Assembly: GCF_015209595.1 (NCBI RefSeq)
Contig: NZ_JADEYS010000001.1
Coordinates: 310,001 to 374,000 of the forward strand
DNA: 64,000 nt
DNA from: Pontibacterium sinense
Lineage (GTDB): Bacteria; Pseudomonadota; Gammaproteobacteria; Pseudomonadales; Balneatricaceae
Reading direction: 5' to 3'
Both the position numbers and the translations under genes were made by a program. The notes under the pieces are model-generated. The model had not been told where the DNA came from. It did not search any database and saw only the letters and a list, made by a program, of their open reading frames with translations. Of this stretch, positions 1 to 9,269 are shown piece by piece; positions within the stretch are counted from its first letter, which is position 1, and every line of letters starts with the position of its first letter.

Positions 1-2
1 AC

Positions 3-1730
3 CTGCTACTTGAGATCAACAAGGTGATTGATGCGCACACGATGTTCTCCATCTTTAAGGTGGATGATGAACTCTTTGACCTGGAGATCTTCTGGTTACG
101 CCCGGCGAGTCAGGAAACCCAGGACAATATGGAAAAAGCGGTGATCCGCCGCTTGAAAGAGAGTGACTCGCAGTTGTACTCCGCCGGCTTGAATGTACGT
201 CACAACATTGCCAGCCGAGAGGGTGACTTGATCGAGTTGGATCAGGACAGCATTGAATTGCAGTGTAAATCCCTACTCGTGGATACGCCGAAAATTGGCG
301 GCATCGTCGGGATTGGCGTGCAAGCCGAAATCATCCGGGATCAGACCAAATTGCTGGTACTGGAAAGCGTGTTATCAACCCTGTTAAACGTCGTGGGCTC
401 GGTGCGAGCGATCTACAAGTACACCAACGATCTGGAATATTACGCAACGCGGGATCCGCTGACCAATCTATACAACCAGCGGATGTTCTGGGAATTGCTG
501 GAATATGAGCTGGATCGTTGTGCTCGTCACGACTACAAAGTGGCTGTGCTGATGATCGATCTGGATAACTTCAAATCGATCAATGACGGTTATGGTCACA
601 GCTGGGGCGATAAGCTGTTAGAAATGTTCGCCGAATGTTTGCAAAAGACCTTTGAGCAGGGTGCTGTCGTGGCCCGCTATGGCGGTGACGAGTTTGTTGT
701 GATGTTGTCAGAAGCTTCGCTGGAAAGTGCTGAGGAGGCGGGGCGGATGTTGCTGGATCGTATCCGTTGCTTCTCGGTTGAGCATAGTTCCGGGGCGGAG
801 CTAAAGATCACGGCATCAATCGGTATCGGTATTTATCCTGATCATGCGCAGAGTAAGAAAGATCTCTTCATGTTTGTGGATAACCTGATGTACCGGGCCA
901 AGCAGGACGGTAAGGACCGTTTGTGTGTACCGGACGAGCATGACCTTGTAAATATCTTTAAAGATATGAGCGAGAAAACACTGCTGGTGAAACATGCTAT
1001 TGAACATCGCAAACTGATACCGGTCTTCCAGCCTATCCAACGCACTGATAATGGGAACGTTACCGCAGTGGAAGTGCTGAGTCGTATCGAACTGCCGGAT
1101 GATAGTTTGATGAAAGCGGCTGAATTCATCGAGATCGCAGAGTCGATGGATAAAATTCACGCGCTGGATTATATCGTCATGGAGAAGGCGTTTGCGGCGG
1201 CGCGTGAGATCAATTACCGGGGACTACTGTTTATCAATATGTCGCCCCGTGCTGTTGTCGTGAGTGATTTTATCCAGCAGGTTAAACGCTTAACCCGGCA
1301 GTACGAAATCAATACCGGTAACATCGTATTTGAGATTACTGAACGCGATACGGTGAAAAGTATCTCGATGCTGGAACAGTTTGTGGCCAACCTTAAAGAT
1401 GAAGGCTTTAAGCTGGCGATTGATGACTTCGGCTCAGGTTTCTCCTCTTTCCATTACCTCAAGCACCTGCCCATTGATTACGTCAAAATCGAAGGTGAAT
1501 TTATCGCCAATATGGCCAGTGATAAGCGTGATATGGCGTTTGTGAATAGCATCGCCAAGTTATCCAGGGAGCTGAATCTGGAAACAATTGCTGAATTTGT
1601 AGAGAGCGAAGAGGTACTGGAATTGGTTGAAGCCGCCAACATTACTTATGCACAGGGTTATCATATTGGCCGCCCGACGCCGGATCTCGCCAGCATTGTC
1701 GTTCAGACATACGAGCCAGCAGAAGTTTAA
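3..1730 (+). CDS. GGDEF/EAL cyclic-di-GMP enzyme (5' truncated)
   Basis: The frame is open to the left edge of the window, so the true start lies upstream. The visible part has an N-terminal sensor-like region (about 130 residues) whose fold I do not recognise. A GGDEF domain follows, with an intact GGDEF core (DNA 681-695), and then an EAL domain. The cyclase core suggests diguanylate cyclase activity. The RxxD inhibitory site expected just before GGDEF is absent, so product inhibition is unlikely at that site. In the EAL domain the signature reads EVL (DNA 1071-1079), but the DDFGSG metal site (from 1422), the ITER glutamate and the later AEFVE glutamate are present. Phosphodiesterase activity is therefore plausible. 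Probable role: turnover of cyclic di-GMP. It is monocistronic with respect to the next gene as far as seen. Confidence 0.9.
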   Translation: MLLEINKVIDAHTMFSIFKVDDELFDLEIFWLRPASQETQDNMEKAVIRRLKESDSQLYSAGLNVRHNIASREGDLIELDQDSIELQCKSLLVDTPKIGGIVGIGVQAEIIRDQTKLLVLESVLSTLLNVVGSVRAIYKYTNDLEYYATRDPLTNLYNQRMFWELLEYELDRCARHDYKVAVLMIDLDNFKSINDGYGHSWGDKLLEMFAECLQKTFEQGAVVARYGGDEFVVMLSEASLESAEEAGRMLLDRIRCFSVEHSSGAELKITASIGIGIYPDHAQSKKDLFMFVDNLMYRAKQDGKDRLCVPDEHDLVNIFKDMSEKTLLVKHAIEHRKLIPVFQPIQRTDNGNVTAVEVLSRIELPDDSLMKAAEFIEIAESMDKIHALDYIVMEKAFAAAREINYRGLLFINMSPRAVVVSDFIQQVKRLTRQYEINTGNIVFEITERDTVKSISMLEQFVANLKDEGFKLAIDDFGSGFSSFHYLKHLPIDYVKIEGEFIANMASDKRDMAFVNSIAKLSRELNLETIAEFVESEEVLELVEAANITYAQGYHIGRPTPDLASIVVQTYEPAEV

Positions 1731-1734
1731 CCTC

Positions 1735-1772
1735 GGTGGCAGCGTCGGTTATGGACGACCTCAGCTGCCACC
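1735..1772 (+). terminator. Stem-loop after the GGDEF/EAL gene
   Basis: GGTGGCAGC pairs with GCTGCCACC, and inside it GTCG pairs with CGAC, giving a long two-part hairpin five bases after the stop codon. No clear T-run follows, so it may be an RNA 3'-end or stability element and not a classical intrinsic terminator. Confidence 0.45.
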
Positions 1773-1913
1773 ACCCCTGCCTTGCCTTTTGGTCGTATTT
1801 TGATCATAGCTGCACTCAATAGAGCAGATAAATATTCTCTATTTAGACTCCTTTGGCATGCCTATCTATCATTAAATTGAGCTGTCTTGATTCACTGATA
1901 GAGGAGAGTGACT

Positions 1914-2330
1914 ATGTCTCTCAAAGGTAGCAGGACGGAGCAAAATCTGAAGGATGCATTCGCGGGCGAATCTCAGGCCAATCGTCGTTATCTTTACTTT
2001 GCCGCTAAGGCTGATGTTGAGGGTTATAACGATGTGTCAGCCGTTTTTCGCTCCACCGCCGAAGGTGAGACCGGTCATGCGCATGGCCATCTCGATTATC
2101 TGGAAGAGGTGGGGGATCCCGCAACGGGTCTGCCAATCGGTGAGACCTCCAACAACCTGAAAGCGGCGATTGCCGGTGAAACCCACGAATATACGGATAT
2201 GTATCCGGGCATGGCGAAAGCGGCCCGGGAAGAGGGGTTCGACGAAATTGCCGACTGGTTTGAAACACTGGCGAAAGCTGAACGTAGCCACGCCAATCGT
2301 TTCCAGAAAGCACTGGATGCACTGGACTAA
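1914..2330 (+). CDS. Rubrerythrin (ferritin-like domain only)
   Basis: A 138-residue ferritin-like diiron protein. Likely iron ligands by position are E19, E52, H55, E89, E92, E123 and H126, matching the paired E / ExxH pattern of rubrerythrins. The C-terminal rubredoxin domain (two CxxC knuckles) of the 190-residue family members is missing, so it must receive electrons from a separate partner. The family reduces hydrogen peroxide in the cytoplasm and protects oxygen-sensitive Fe-S enzymes. ATG 1914 is chosen because GAGGAG (1901-1906) is well placed for it; the GTG two codons upstream is not. It is followed by the Fe-S protein and DUF3501 genes, a grouping I recall from other proteobacteria. 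Confidence 0.9.
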   Translation: MSLKGSRTEQNLKDAFAGESQANRRYLYFAAKADVEGYNDVSAVFRSTAEGETGHAHGHLDYLEEVGDPATGLPIGETSNNLKAAIAGETHEYTDMYPGMAKAAREEGFDEIADWFETLAKAERSHANRFQKALDALD

Positions 2331-2390
2331 CTCTGACCTGGAAATCAGGGCAAGACGATTGCGCTGATTTCCGGCAGTGAGAACAACGGT

Positions 2391-3737
2391 ATGAGCAAAT
2401 CGCCTGACCGTGAGGGCAGTTTGGACGCACCTACACGCCATCCGCTGGATTGGAAGAACGAATCTTTTTATAACGTCGACGATCTTAATCAGGAGCTGGA
2501 GCGGGTGTTTGACATCTGCCATGGCTGCCGGCGCTGTGTGAACCTCTGTGATGCCTTCCCGACGTTATTTGATCTGGTTGATGAATCCGACACCATGGAA
2601 GTGGATGGTGTTGATCCCATGGATTTCATGAAGGTCGCTGATCAGTGTTATCTCTGCGACATGTGTTACATGACCAAATGTCCCTATGTACCGCCACATG
2701 AATGGAACGTCGACTTTCCCCACCTGATGCTGCGGGCGAAAGCGGTGAAGTACAAAGACCAGGGGGCGAACTTTCGTGACCGGGTGCTAACCAGTACCGA
2801 TCAGGTAGGACGTTGGGCAACTATCCCGTTGATTGACGTCACCATCAATGCACTGAACGAACAGCGCTGGGCTAGAAACCTGATGGAACAGAGCATAGGC
2901 ATTCACCATCAGGCAGTGTTACCCAAGTTCGATTCGAAAACACTGCGTAAACGGGTGACCTCTCAACTGACTGAGCTACGTGCCGTCACCACCACCGCTA
3001 CGGATAAAACCCGTGGCAAAATAGCCTTGTTCGCGACCTGCTACGGTAATAACAACAGCCCCAAATTGGGTGAGCATCTGGTCGATGTTTTTCATCACAA
3101 TGCAATTCCCGTCAAGCTGGTAGGTAAAGAGCGATGCTGTGGTATGCCCAAAATGGAGTTGGGGGATCTGGAGTCGGTTAGACATGCCAAGGAAGCTAAC
3201 ATCCGAGAACTGGCTGAATGGGTGGATCAGGGATACGACCTGACGGCACTGGTGCCATCTTGTGTCCTGATGTTTAAACAGGAGTTACCCCTGATGTTTC
3301 CCGATGATCCGGACGTGAAAAAAGTGCAGCAGGCTTTTTTTGATCCCTTTGAGTATCTCTGGTTGCGCCACAAGGCGGGGCTGTTACGCAAAGACTTCTC
3401 AAATCCACTCGGTGATATTAGCTATCAGGTGGCGTGCCATCTACGGGTGCAAAACATCGGATACAAAGCGCGAGACGTATTGAAGTTGATTCCCGACACG
3501 CGGGTGACTGTGCTGGAGCGTTGTTCCGGTCATGACGGGACCTATGCGGTCAAAGTCGAAACCCACGATAAAGCCGTGAAAATTGGCAGTCCGGTTGCCC
3601 GCAAAGTGAAATCGGCCGAAGGCGCAACCCTGAGCAGTGACTGCCCGATGGCCGGTAGTCATATCGCGCGCCTGAGTGAAACGGCAGAAGGTTCGCAGCA
3701 CCCCATCAGCCTTTTGCACAAAGCTTACGGACTCTGA
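2391..3737 (+). CDS. Heterodisulfide-reductase-like Fe-S protein
   Basis: A 448-residue protein combining a ferredoxin-like two-cluster module with cysteine-rich CCG-type domains. The first module has C43, C46, C49, C53 and C86, C89, C92, C97, two sets fit for [4Fe-4S] clusters. The C-terminal half carries CCG-like features (a CCGMPK segment, PSCV, a VACHLR segment and ERCSGHDG), as in GlpC, LldE and HdrB. The family moves electrons between flavin or thiol partners and Fe-S chains. Sitting between rubrerythrin and DUF3501, it may be the electron supplier for the rubrerythrin; that is inference from context. The substrate is unknown. The ribosome site before ATG 2391 is weak. Confidence 0.85.
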   Translation: MSKSPDREGSLDAPTRHPLDWKNESFYNVDDLNQELERVFDICHGCRRCVNLCDAFPTLFDLVDESDTMEVDGVDPMDFMKVADQCYLCDMCYMTKCPYVPPHEWNVDFPHLMLRAKAVKYKDQGANFRDRVLTSTDQVGRWATIPLIDVTINALNEQRWARNLMEQSIGIHHQAVLPKFDSKTLRKRVTSQLTELRAVTTTATDKTRGKIALFATCYGNNNSPKLGEHLVDVFHHNAIPVKLVGKERCCGMPKMELGDLESVRHAKEANIRELAEWVDQGYDLTALVPSCVLMFKQELPLMFPDDPDVKKVQQAFFDPFEYLWLRHKAGLLRKDFSNPLGDISYQVACHLRVQNIGYKARDVLKLIPDTRVTVLERCSGHDGTYAVKVETHDKAVKIGSPVARKVKSAEGATLSSDCPMAGSHIARLSETAEGSQHPISLLHKAYGL

Positions 3738-3749
3738 GGAGTGTTGAGC

Positions 3750-4337
3750 ATGAACAAACTTACACGTGATGATCTGCTGTCATTGGAGGCATATGCCACC
3801 TGCCGTGATCAGTTCCGGCGTGATGTTATGACCCACAAAGCCTGTCGTCAGATTCAGCTGGGTGAGCATATTCGTTTGTTATTCGAAGATCGCCTGACCA
3901 TGCAGTATCAGATTCAGGAGATGCTACGTGTTGAACGGATTTTTGAAGCGGATGCGATTCAGGAAGAGTTGGATACCTACAACCCCCTGATCCCTGATGG
4001 CAACAACTGGAAAGCCACCATGATGATCGAATACAGCGATGTAGATGAGCGTCGTAAGGCGCTGTCTGAGTTGATTGGTGTGGAACGCAAGCTGTGGATA
4101 CGCGTCAACGGCTATGAACCTGTCTACGCGATCGCTGATGAAGATCTGGAGCGGGATAACGACGAGAAGACGTCCAGCGTGCATTTTTTACGTTTCGAGT
4201 TGCCATCGAAGGTGATGAAGTCTGTTATGAATGCAAAAACGGGTGTACGTATGGGTGTTGATCATCCCGGATACTATGTCGATATGGATATGCCGGATCA
4301 GAGCCGAATCGCCCTGTTAAAAGATCTGAATAGATAG
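3750..4337 (+). CDS. DUF3501 family protein
   Basis: A 195-residue soluble protein with no membrane segment or signal. It resembles the DUF3501 family, which has no assigned function and is often encoded directly after rubrerythrin and an HdrB-like Fe-S protein, as here. ATG 3750 is preferred over the upstream GTG at 3741 because GAGGAG at 3736-3741 lies eight bases before it. The gap after the Fe-S gene is only 12 bases, so the three genes are very probably one operon. I see no cofactor motif; it is charged and rich in E, D and R. Confidence 0.8.
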   Translation: MNKLTRDDLLSLEAYATCRDQFRRDVMTHKACRQIQLGEHIRLLFEDRLTMQYQIQEMLRVERIFEADAIQEELDTYNPLIPDGNNWKATMMIEYSDVDERRKALSELIGVERKLWIRVNGYEPVYAIADEDLERDNDEKTSSVHFLRFELPSKVMKSVMNAKTGVRMGVDHPGYYVDMDMPDQSRIALLKDLNR

Positions 4338-4370
4338 GTTGTGTTGAGCAATATGATCCTCGACACAACC
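4337..4370. terminator. Inverted repeat between convergent genes
   Basis: GGTTGTGT pairs with ACACAACC around a short loop, right after the DUF3501 stop and before the 3' end of the opposite-strand folX. Its position between convergent genes suggests a shared transcription stop, although neither side has a strong T-run. Confidence 0.45.
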
Positions 4371-4399
4371 TCCGGATGAATTTGATCTGCCGCCAGACG

Positions 4400-4762
4400 T
4401 TACTTCCGCCACTCCAGTGACAATGATACGGAATCGGCAAAGCGCAATGCGTGGGGTTTGTCGATTGTCACCCGCGCATATTCAGTCCAATCGTGTTCGC
4501 TGCAGATGTCGAGCACGTCGGATACCAGCTTTTCGAGCAATTTAAAGTGCCCGGCTTCTACATGGGATATGACCTTTTTTGTGATGACTTTGTAGTTGAG
4601 CGCGGCTTCTACATCGTCATTGGTCATCGCTTTGTCAGCGGGGTAGTGAATTTCGATGTTGATCACAACGTCCTGTTGTTTGGTCATCTCTTCCGGATTA
4701 AATCCGATAAACGTGCGTAAGCGCAGATTGGTGATGTTGATGACCGCATTGCTGATCGACAT
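4400..4762 (-). CDS. folX: Dihydroneopterin triphosphate 2'-epimerase / aldolase family
   Basis: A 120-residue member of the FolB/FolX tunnelling fold. It looks closer to enterobacterial FolX than to FolB through the segments NLRLRTFIG near the N-terminus, [15 protein letters not shown] and [13 protein letters not shown] near the C-terminus. FolX epimerises 7,8-dihydroneopterin triphosphate to dihydromonapterin triphosphate, the first step towards tetrahydromonapterin, the cofactor of phenylalanine hydroxylase in some gammaproteobacteria. AAGGAG precedes the ATG at 4762. The folX versus folB assignment rests on remembered family sequences. Confidence 0.85.
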   Translation of the reverse strand: MSISNAVINITNLRLRTFIGFNPEEMTKQQDVVINIEIHYPADKAMTNDDVEAALNYKVITKKVISHVEAGHFKLLEKLVSDVLDICSEHDWTEYARVTIDKPHALRFADSVSLSLEWRK

Positions 4763-4816
4763 ACAAGCTCCTTAGTGTGATCAGAAAGTTTATCCAGAGG
4801 GTAACAGATCTGCCGC

Positions 4817-5713
4817 CTAAGATGACCCGGTGATCTGTAGGGTTGCCTGACGGCTCTCATTCGGCACCAGGACCCAGCGGTTGCCGAATGCCGCGCCTCT
4901 TTCTACGCAGATAAACTGCTGATGGATCCCTTCACCAACATCGTTCATGGCCGCTGCATTTTCAGCGCCGGGATTCCATACAATAGCCGTTTCGCAGTTG
5001 TGTCCGCGGATGGTGATAGCGGGCTCACCGAGTATCTGCTGGGAGGTGGGTACGGATTCATAGACACGATCAACTTCGCCGCTAAAGCGGATATTACCGT
5101 CCTGATACGTGGGTTGAAGCCCTCGCAGGTTATCCAGATAGTCCAGACCCGACAGTCCTGTAACAGCAGCGGATGCCAGATCGGCTACCGGATGATAGCT
5201 GTGCAGTGCCCAACTGAATTCGGCGTCTGAATCTGAATGATTGTGGAGTGTGAGTTTAAGCTCGATCTCATTCGATAGTGTGATCTGTAGTTGGGCGGTA
5301 AATGGATGCGGGAAGAGAGCCAGATCTTCGGCGTTGGATGCGAACGTAAAAACCAGCAGGGTCGTTTTCGGGTCAGGTTCCTGAATTTCGCTGAGTTGCC
5401 AGTCCTGATTTCGGACAAAGCCGTGCTTGGGTTTGGAGGGGGCATTTTGATTTACGCCGAACCAGGGTAAGCACACGGGGATCCCGCCACGAATCGCGGT
5501 GCCTTTGGCAAAGACGGCGTTAGGGCTGAGCCAGAGCAGTTCTGCTCCCGTTTGGGGTTTGAACTGGAGTACCTGCGCCCCTTGAACTGCAATGACCGCC
5601 TCGCAGCTCTGGTTGCGGACCAACAGCATAGGTAACGCAGGTAACTCTTTCTGGAAACGACTAACGCTGTCGGTTAGCGCGACCGTTTGGGTGTGTTGAA
5701 CGATGTCCTGCAA
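4817..5713 (-). CDS. D-hexose-6-phosphate mutarotase (YeaD-like)
   Basis: A 298-residue aldose-1-epimerase-fold protein of the YeaD / glucose-6-phosphate 1-epimerase type. The typical GGIPVCLPWFG segment, the PKHGFVR segment with the catalytic histidine, and a C-terminal acidic segment that should supply the catalytic glutamate are all present. It interconverts the anomers of hexose 6-phosphates in the cytoplasm. The start is a TTG at 5713, supported by GAAGGG nine bases upstream; there is no nearby in-frame ATG. It lies downstream of slipin/NfeD on the same strand after a gap of about 80 bases. Confidence 0.88.
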   Translation of the reverse strand: MQDIVQHTQTVALTDSVSRFQKELPALPMLLVRNQSCEAVIAVQGAQVLQFKPQTGAELLWLSPNAVFAKGTAIRGGIPVCLPWFGVNQNAPSKPKHGFVRNQDWQLSEIQEPDPKTTLLVFTFASNAEDLALFPHPFTAQLQITLSNEIELKLTLHNHSDSDAEFSWALHSYHPVADLASAAVTGLSGLDYLDNLRGLQPTYQDGNIRFSGEVDRVYESVPTSQQILGEPAITIRGHNCETAIVWNPGAENAAAMNDVGEGIHQQFICVERGAAFGNRWVLVPNESRQATLQITGSS

Positions 5714-5792
5714 AGCGCAATCCCTTCTATATACACGTGTGGATAACGCGATGGTAGGCGATCTCTATGTCAAAGTGCAGTATTTACAACGC

Positions 5793-6557
5793 TCATTTTT
5801 CAGCGCGGGCCATGTTTTCGCGAAGACTGTTGATCATATCAATCGGTAGTGGGAAAACGATGGTATTGCTGTGCTCGCCAGCGATCTCTGTCAGCGTTTG
5901 AAGGTATCTCAGCTGCAAAGCCTGGGGTTGCTTGGACAGGATCTCAGCGGCTGCGCTTAGCTTTTCTGAGGCTTCCAGTTCCCCTATGGCGTGGATAACT
6001 TTTGCCCGTCGTTCACGTTCCGATTCCGCTTGTTTTGCGATTGCACGGATCATCGATTCGTTCAGATCAACATGTTTGATCTCTACATTACTAACTTTGA
6101 TGCCCCAGTCATCGGTCTGCTGATCGAGGATGGTCTGGATATCCCGATTGAGTGTGTCGCGTGAGGCCAGCATTTCATCCAGTTCGTGCTGTCCGAGGAC
6201 AGAACGTAATGTGGTTTGCGCCAGTTGGCTGGTGGCTTCGTGGAAGTTTTCCACATTGATAATGGCTTTTTGCGAGTCCACTACGCGGTAGTACACCACG
6301 GCATTGACCATCACCGAGACGTTATCCCGCGAGATGACATCTTGTGTCGGTACGTCCATGACCACTATACGAATGTCCACGCGAACCATCGTCTGGATCA
6401 GCGGGATGACGATGATCAGTCCGGGGCCTTTCACCTTGTAAAAGCGCCCGAGAAGAAAAATGACACCACGTTCATACTCTCGCAGGATACGGAAGGTGCT
6501 GATCAGCAGGGCGAGGACCAGTACAACCATACTGATGTAAAAATATAGTGTGATCAT
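5793..6557 (-). CDS. Slipin (stomatin/prohibitin family) membrane protein
   Basis: A 254-residue SPFH-domain protein: one N-terminal membrane segment (about residues 3-22), the [12 protein letters not shown] entry to the SPFH domain, and a C-terminal coiled coil rich in E, R and A. Slipins form rings in the inner membrane and partner with NfeD-type proteases. Here the ATG at 6557 overlaps the stop of the NfeD gene by four bases (ATGA), which couples their translation and supports a physical partnership. Length is normal for the family. Confidence 0.92.
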   Translation of the reverse strand: MITLYFYISMVVLVLALLISTFRILREYERGVIFLLGRFYKVKGPGLIIVIPLIQTMVRVDIRIVVMDVPTQDVISRDNVSVMVNAVVYYRVVDSQKAIINVENFHEATSQLAQTTLRSVLGQHELDEMLASRDTLNRDIQTILDQQTDDWGIKVSNVEIKHVDLNESMIRAIAKQAESERERRAKVIHAIGELEASEKLSAAAEILSKQPQALQLRYLQTLTEIAGEHSNTIVFPLPIDMINSLRENMARAEK

Positions 6558-7942
6558 TGGGGATCTCCCGTTGTTGGACGGTCGTCTTTGGTAACTTCCA
6601 GTAGCAGTCCTTTCACGTTGAGGATCGTTACCTGTTCGCCTGCGTTGATTGGGGAAGCGGATTGGGCGTTCCAGATTTCGCCGTGTAGTTGGACCTTGCC
6701 CAGTTCATGAAAGTCTTCCAGTGCCAGTGCTTTCGCGCCGACCAGCATGCCGGTGCCGCTCACAACCGCGCTGCGCCGTGAACGCAGTGCCATCGCCAGC
6801 ACAAATATGCAAAGCCCACCGGTGACAGCGGTAAAGGCTGCAATGACCGGGATTGCAATTTGAAACGCGGGTAGCTCGGTGTCCATCAACAGTACGGAGC
6901 CGATGGCAAATGAGACTGCGCCGCCGATACCAAATATACCAAAGCTGGGAGACATGGCTTCCGTGACCATCAGGCCGACGCCCAGCGCAATCAGAGCCAA
7001 CCCTGCGTAGCTCACCGGCAGCAGCTGGAAGGCGTAAAGTGCGATGAGTAAGCTGATACCACCGATAACACCAGGCAACCCCACTCCTGGGTTATAGAAC
7101 TCCAGTAACAGACCGTAGAGACCTGCCAGCATCAGGATGTAGGCAACGTTAGGGTTGGTGATCACCGAGAGAAAATCGTAGCGCCAGTCGGTGGTGACTT
7201 CGTAGAGGCGGGCTTGTGTTGTCATGAGTTGATAAGGCTGGTCACGGACTTTGATTTCTCGTCCATCCAGTTGCTGTAACAGATCGTGGAGATCATTCGC
7301 CATCAGATCTATCACTCCCTCTTTTAGTGCTGCCGAGGCACTCAGGCTGGCGGCATCGCGCACCGCTTTTTCCGCCCAGTCGGCGTTACGTCCGTGCAGA
7401 TCGGCCAGTCCCCGAATGTAGGCGGCGGCATCGTTCATGATCTTTTTTTGCATCGGATTCTGGGCCGCTTCACCCAGGGAGTCTTCTTTGTCATCTTTGC
7501 GGGTTGGATCTTTGGGCTGTGGCGGTGTCATGCCAATCTGTACCGGCGTGGCGGCTCCCAGATTGGTGGCCGGTGCCATCGCGGCGATGTGGCTGGCGTA
7601 CAACAAGTAGGTTCCGGCACTGGCGGCACGGGCCCCTTTAGGATGAACAAAGGTGGCAACAGGCACGGGGGAATCAATAATGGCCTGAATCATGTTGCGC
7701 ATTGATGTATCGAGACCGCCGGGCGTATCCAGATGCAGAACTAACAGGTGGGCTTTTTTCTCATTGGCGTCGCTCAGTGTACGGACCAGCAGATCACCGC
7801 TGGCAGGACCAATAACACCGGATATCTTCAAGTGCCATATGTCACGGCTGGTTGTGTCCTGAGCCAGAATGGATGGCATCGCCAAACCAATCAAAAGCAG
7901 AAGTGAGCAGATCATCCATGACAGATATGTTCGTATCGGCAC
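6554..7942 (-). CDS. NfeD-type membrane serine protease (long form)
   Basis: A 462-residue long NfeD protein. It has a signal-like hydrophobic N-terminus (residues 9-27) and a ClpP-like protease domain with LDTPGG at 71-76 and the candidate nucleophile S108 in ARAASAG. A lysine in the MQKKIMND segment is the likely partner base. Several membrane helices (about 265-400) and a C-terminal soluble OB-fold NfeD domain follow. The archaeal homologue cleaves hydrophobic C-termini of slipin, and the gene pair here is overlapping. The called start is a GTG at 7942; an in-frame ATG at 7915 would still leave the hydrophobic stretch, so the exact start is uncertain. Confidence 0.9.
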   Translation of the reverse strand: MPIRTYLSWMICSLLLLIGLAMPSILAQDTTSRDIWHLKISGVIGPASGDLLVRTLSDANEKKAHLLVLHLDTPGGLDTSMRNMIQAIIDSPVPVATFVHPKGARAASAGTYLLYASHIAAMAPATNLGAATPVQIGMTPPQPKDPTRKDDKEDSLGEAAQNPMQKKIMNDAAAYIRGLADLHGRNADWAEKAVRDAASLSASAALKEGVIDLMANDLHDLLQQLDGREIKVRDQPYQLMTTQARLYEVTTDWRYDFLSVITNPNVAYILMLAGLYGLLLEFYNPGVGLPGVIGGISLLIALYAFQLLPVSYAGLALIALGVGLMVTEAMSPSFGIFGIGGAVSFAIGSVLLMDTELPAFQIAIPVIAAFTAVTGGLCIFVLAMALRSRRSAVVSGTGMLVGAKALALEDFHELGKVQLHGEIWNAQSASPINAGEQVTILNVKGLLLEVTKDDRPTTGDPQ

Positions 7943-8156
7943 GGCCTAAATCCTGCTGTTGGATATACAGCAAGTATAGCGGGTCATTTTTCTAAGAGCG
8001 GAAGCCGTGAATGAACGCCGTCCCAATCTATATCAATAGTGGGGCTTTCCGCCTTTCTAATCTCCCGTTCATGCTCTAATCTGGCAGATACGGTGAAATT
8101 TTGTCCAGGAGCCTCCGGGGCAAACATGATACGCGTCTTCGGGGAGCTGAATTGCT

Positions 8157-9269
8157 ATGCAGCCACAACTTGCCGGTTTTTTACCACGTGAACATCTGCA
8201 GCAGCTGGTGGAACTGTTACAGCTGCACGACTATGAGGTATTTGGACCTCAAGTGCGTGACGGCGCCATTGTGTATCTCAACCTGCAGGATGTAACCCAG
8301 TTGCCGCAGGGGGTTAATGATCATCAGGCCGCGGGGTACTATCGTCTCGGGAATACACCCTCAGTGCGTTATTTTGACTGGGCGAATGGTCCCGAGTCAC
8401 TCAAGCCGTTTCTATTCGCCCCGCGAGAGGTGATCTGGCAGGCCCGCCGTTCGAGCGAGGGTGCCATTGAATTTATTCCACCAGAGCCGGTCATCCAGAA
8501 GCGAGCGGTGTTAGGTGTCAGGGCCTGTGATCTTGCTGGTCTGCGGTTACAAGATCTGCATTTCCTCAAAAGTGAATTCAAAGACCCATGGTATGAAGCG
8601 CGGCGCAAGGGGTTATTCCTGATCTCGGTTAACTGCGCGCGTCCCGCCGATACCTGTTTTTGTGCATCAACGGGTGACGGCCCTGCGGCCGGGATGGGAT
8701 TTGATCTGAACCTGACTGAGTTAGATGACGGATTCCTGATTGAAGTGGGCAGTGATGAGGCCGAAGACTTGATCGCAACGCTTCGTCTGAAGCCCGCGTC
8801 AGAAGAACAACTGTCTGCACAATATGCGCAGTATAAGCACGCCGTTGAGGTGCAGCAGCGTGCTCTGCCTGATATCCCGCTGATGAACATTTTGCAAAAC
8901 AACCACGACCATCCGCGTTGGGATGATATTGCGGAACGGTGTTTAGCCTGTGGTAACTGCACCCAAGTGTGTCCCAGTTGTTTCTGTCACAGTGAGGGTG
9001 ATGTGGTCACGCTGGATGGTGAGCAGAGTGACCATGTGCGTGAATGGGATTCTTGTTTCACCGCTGATCATGGCTACTTAGCGGGATTTCAGGTGCGTCC
9101 TGACACTAAGAGCCGTTACCGCCAATGGATGACACACAAGCTGGATAGCTGGCACGCGCAATATGGACGTAGTGGTTGCGTCGGGTGTGGGCGCTGTACA
9201 ACCTGGTGTCCCGCTGAGATCGATTTCGTGAAGGAAGCACGCATTGTTAGCGGGGAGGATGAGGTATGA
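8157..9269 (+). CDS. hydB: Group 3b NiFe (sulf)hydrogenase beta subunit, Fe-S protein
   Basis: A 370-residue subunit like AsrA / HydB. The C-terminal third has two [4Fe-4S] motifs: CLACGNCTQVCPSC near residue 263 and CVGCGRCTTWCP near residue 341. Family members pass electrons between the flavin subunit (HydG) and the hydrogenase small subunit. The RCVACxD-like segment VRACDLAG and the CARPADTCFC segment are also typical. It is the first gene of a tightly packed operon in the order beta-gamma-delta-alpha, the order known from Pyrococcus soluble hydrogenase I. GGGGAG at 8141-8146 supports ATG 8157. The end overlaps hydG by four bases. Confidence 0.92.
   Translation: MQPQLAGFLPREHLQQLVELLQLHDYEVFGPQVRDGAIVYLNLQDVTQLPQGVNDHQAAGYYRLGNTPSVRYFDWANGPESLKPFLFAPREVIWQARRSSEGAIEFIPPEPVIQKRAVLGVRACDLAGLRLQDLHFLKSEFKDPWYEARRKGLFLISVNCARPADTCFCASTGDGPAAGMGFDLNLTELDDGFLIEVGSDEAEDLIATLRLKPASEEQLSAQYAQYKHAVEVQQRALPDIPLMNILQNNHDHPRWDDIAERCLACGNCTQVCPSCFCHSEGDVVTLDGEQSDHVREWDSCFTADHGYLAGFQVRPDTKSRYRQWMTHKLDSWHAQYGRSGCVGCGRCTTWCPAEIDFVKEARIVSGEDEV

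Noticed and set aside
2005-2522. Minus-strand frames opposite rubrerythrin and the Fe-S gene
   Set aside because: Shadows of two well-supported plus-strand genes; no ribosome site and no domain.
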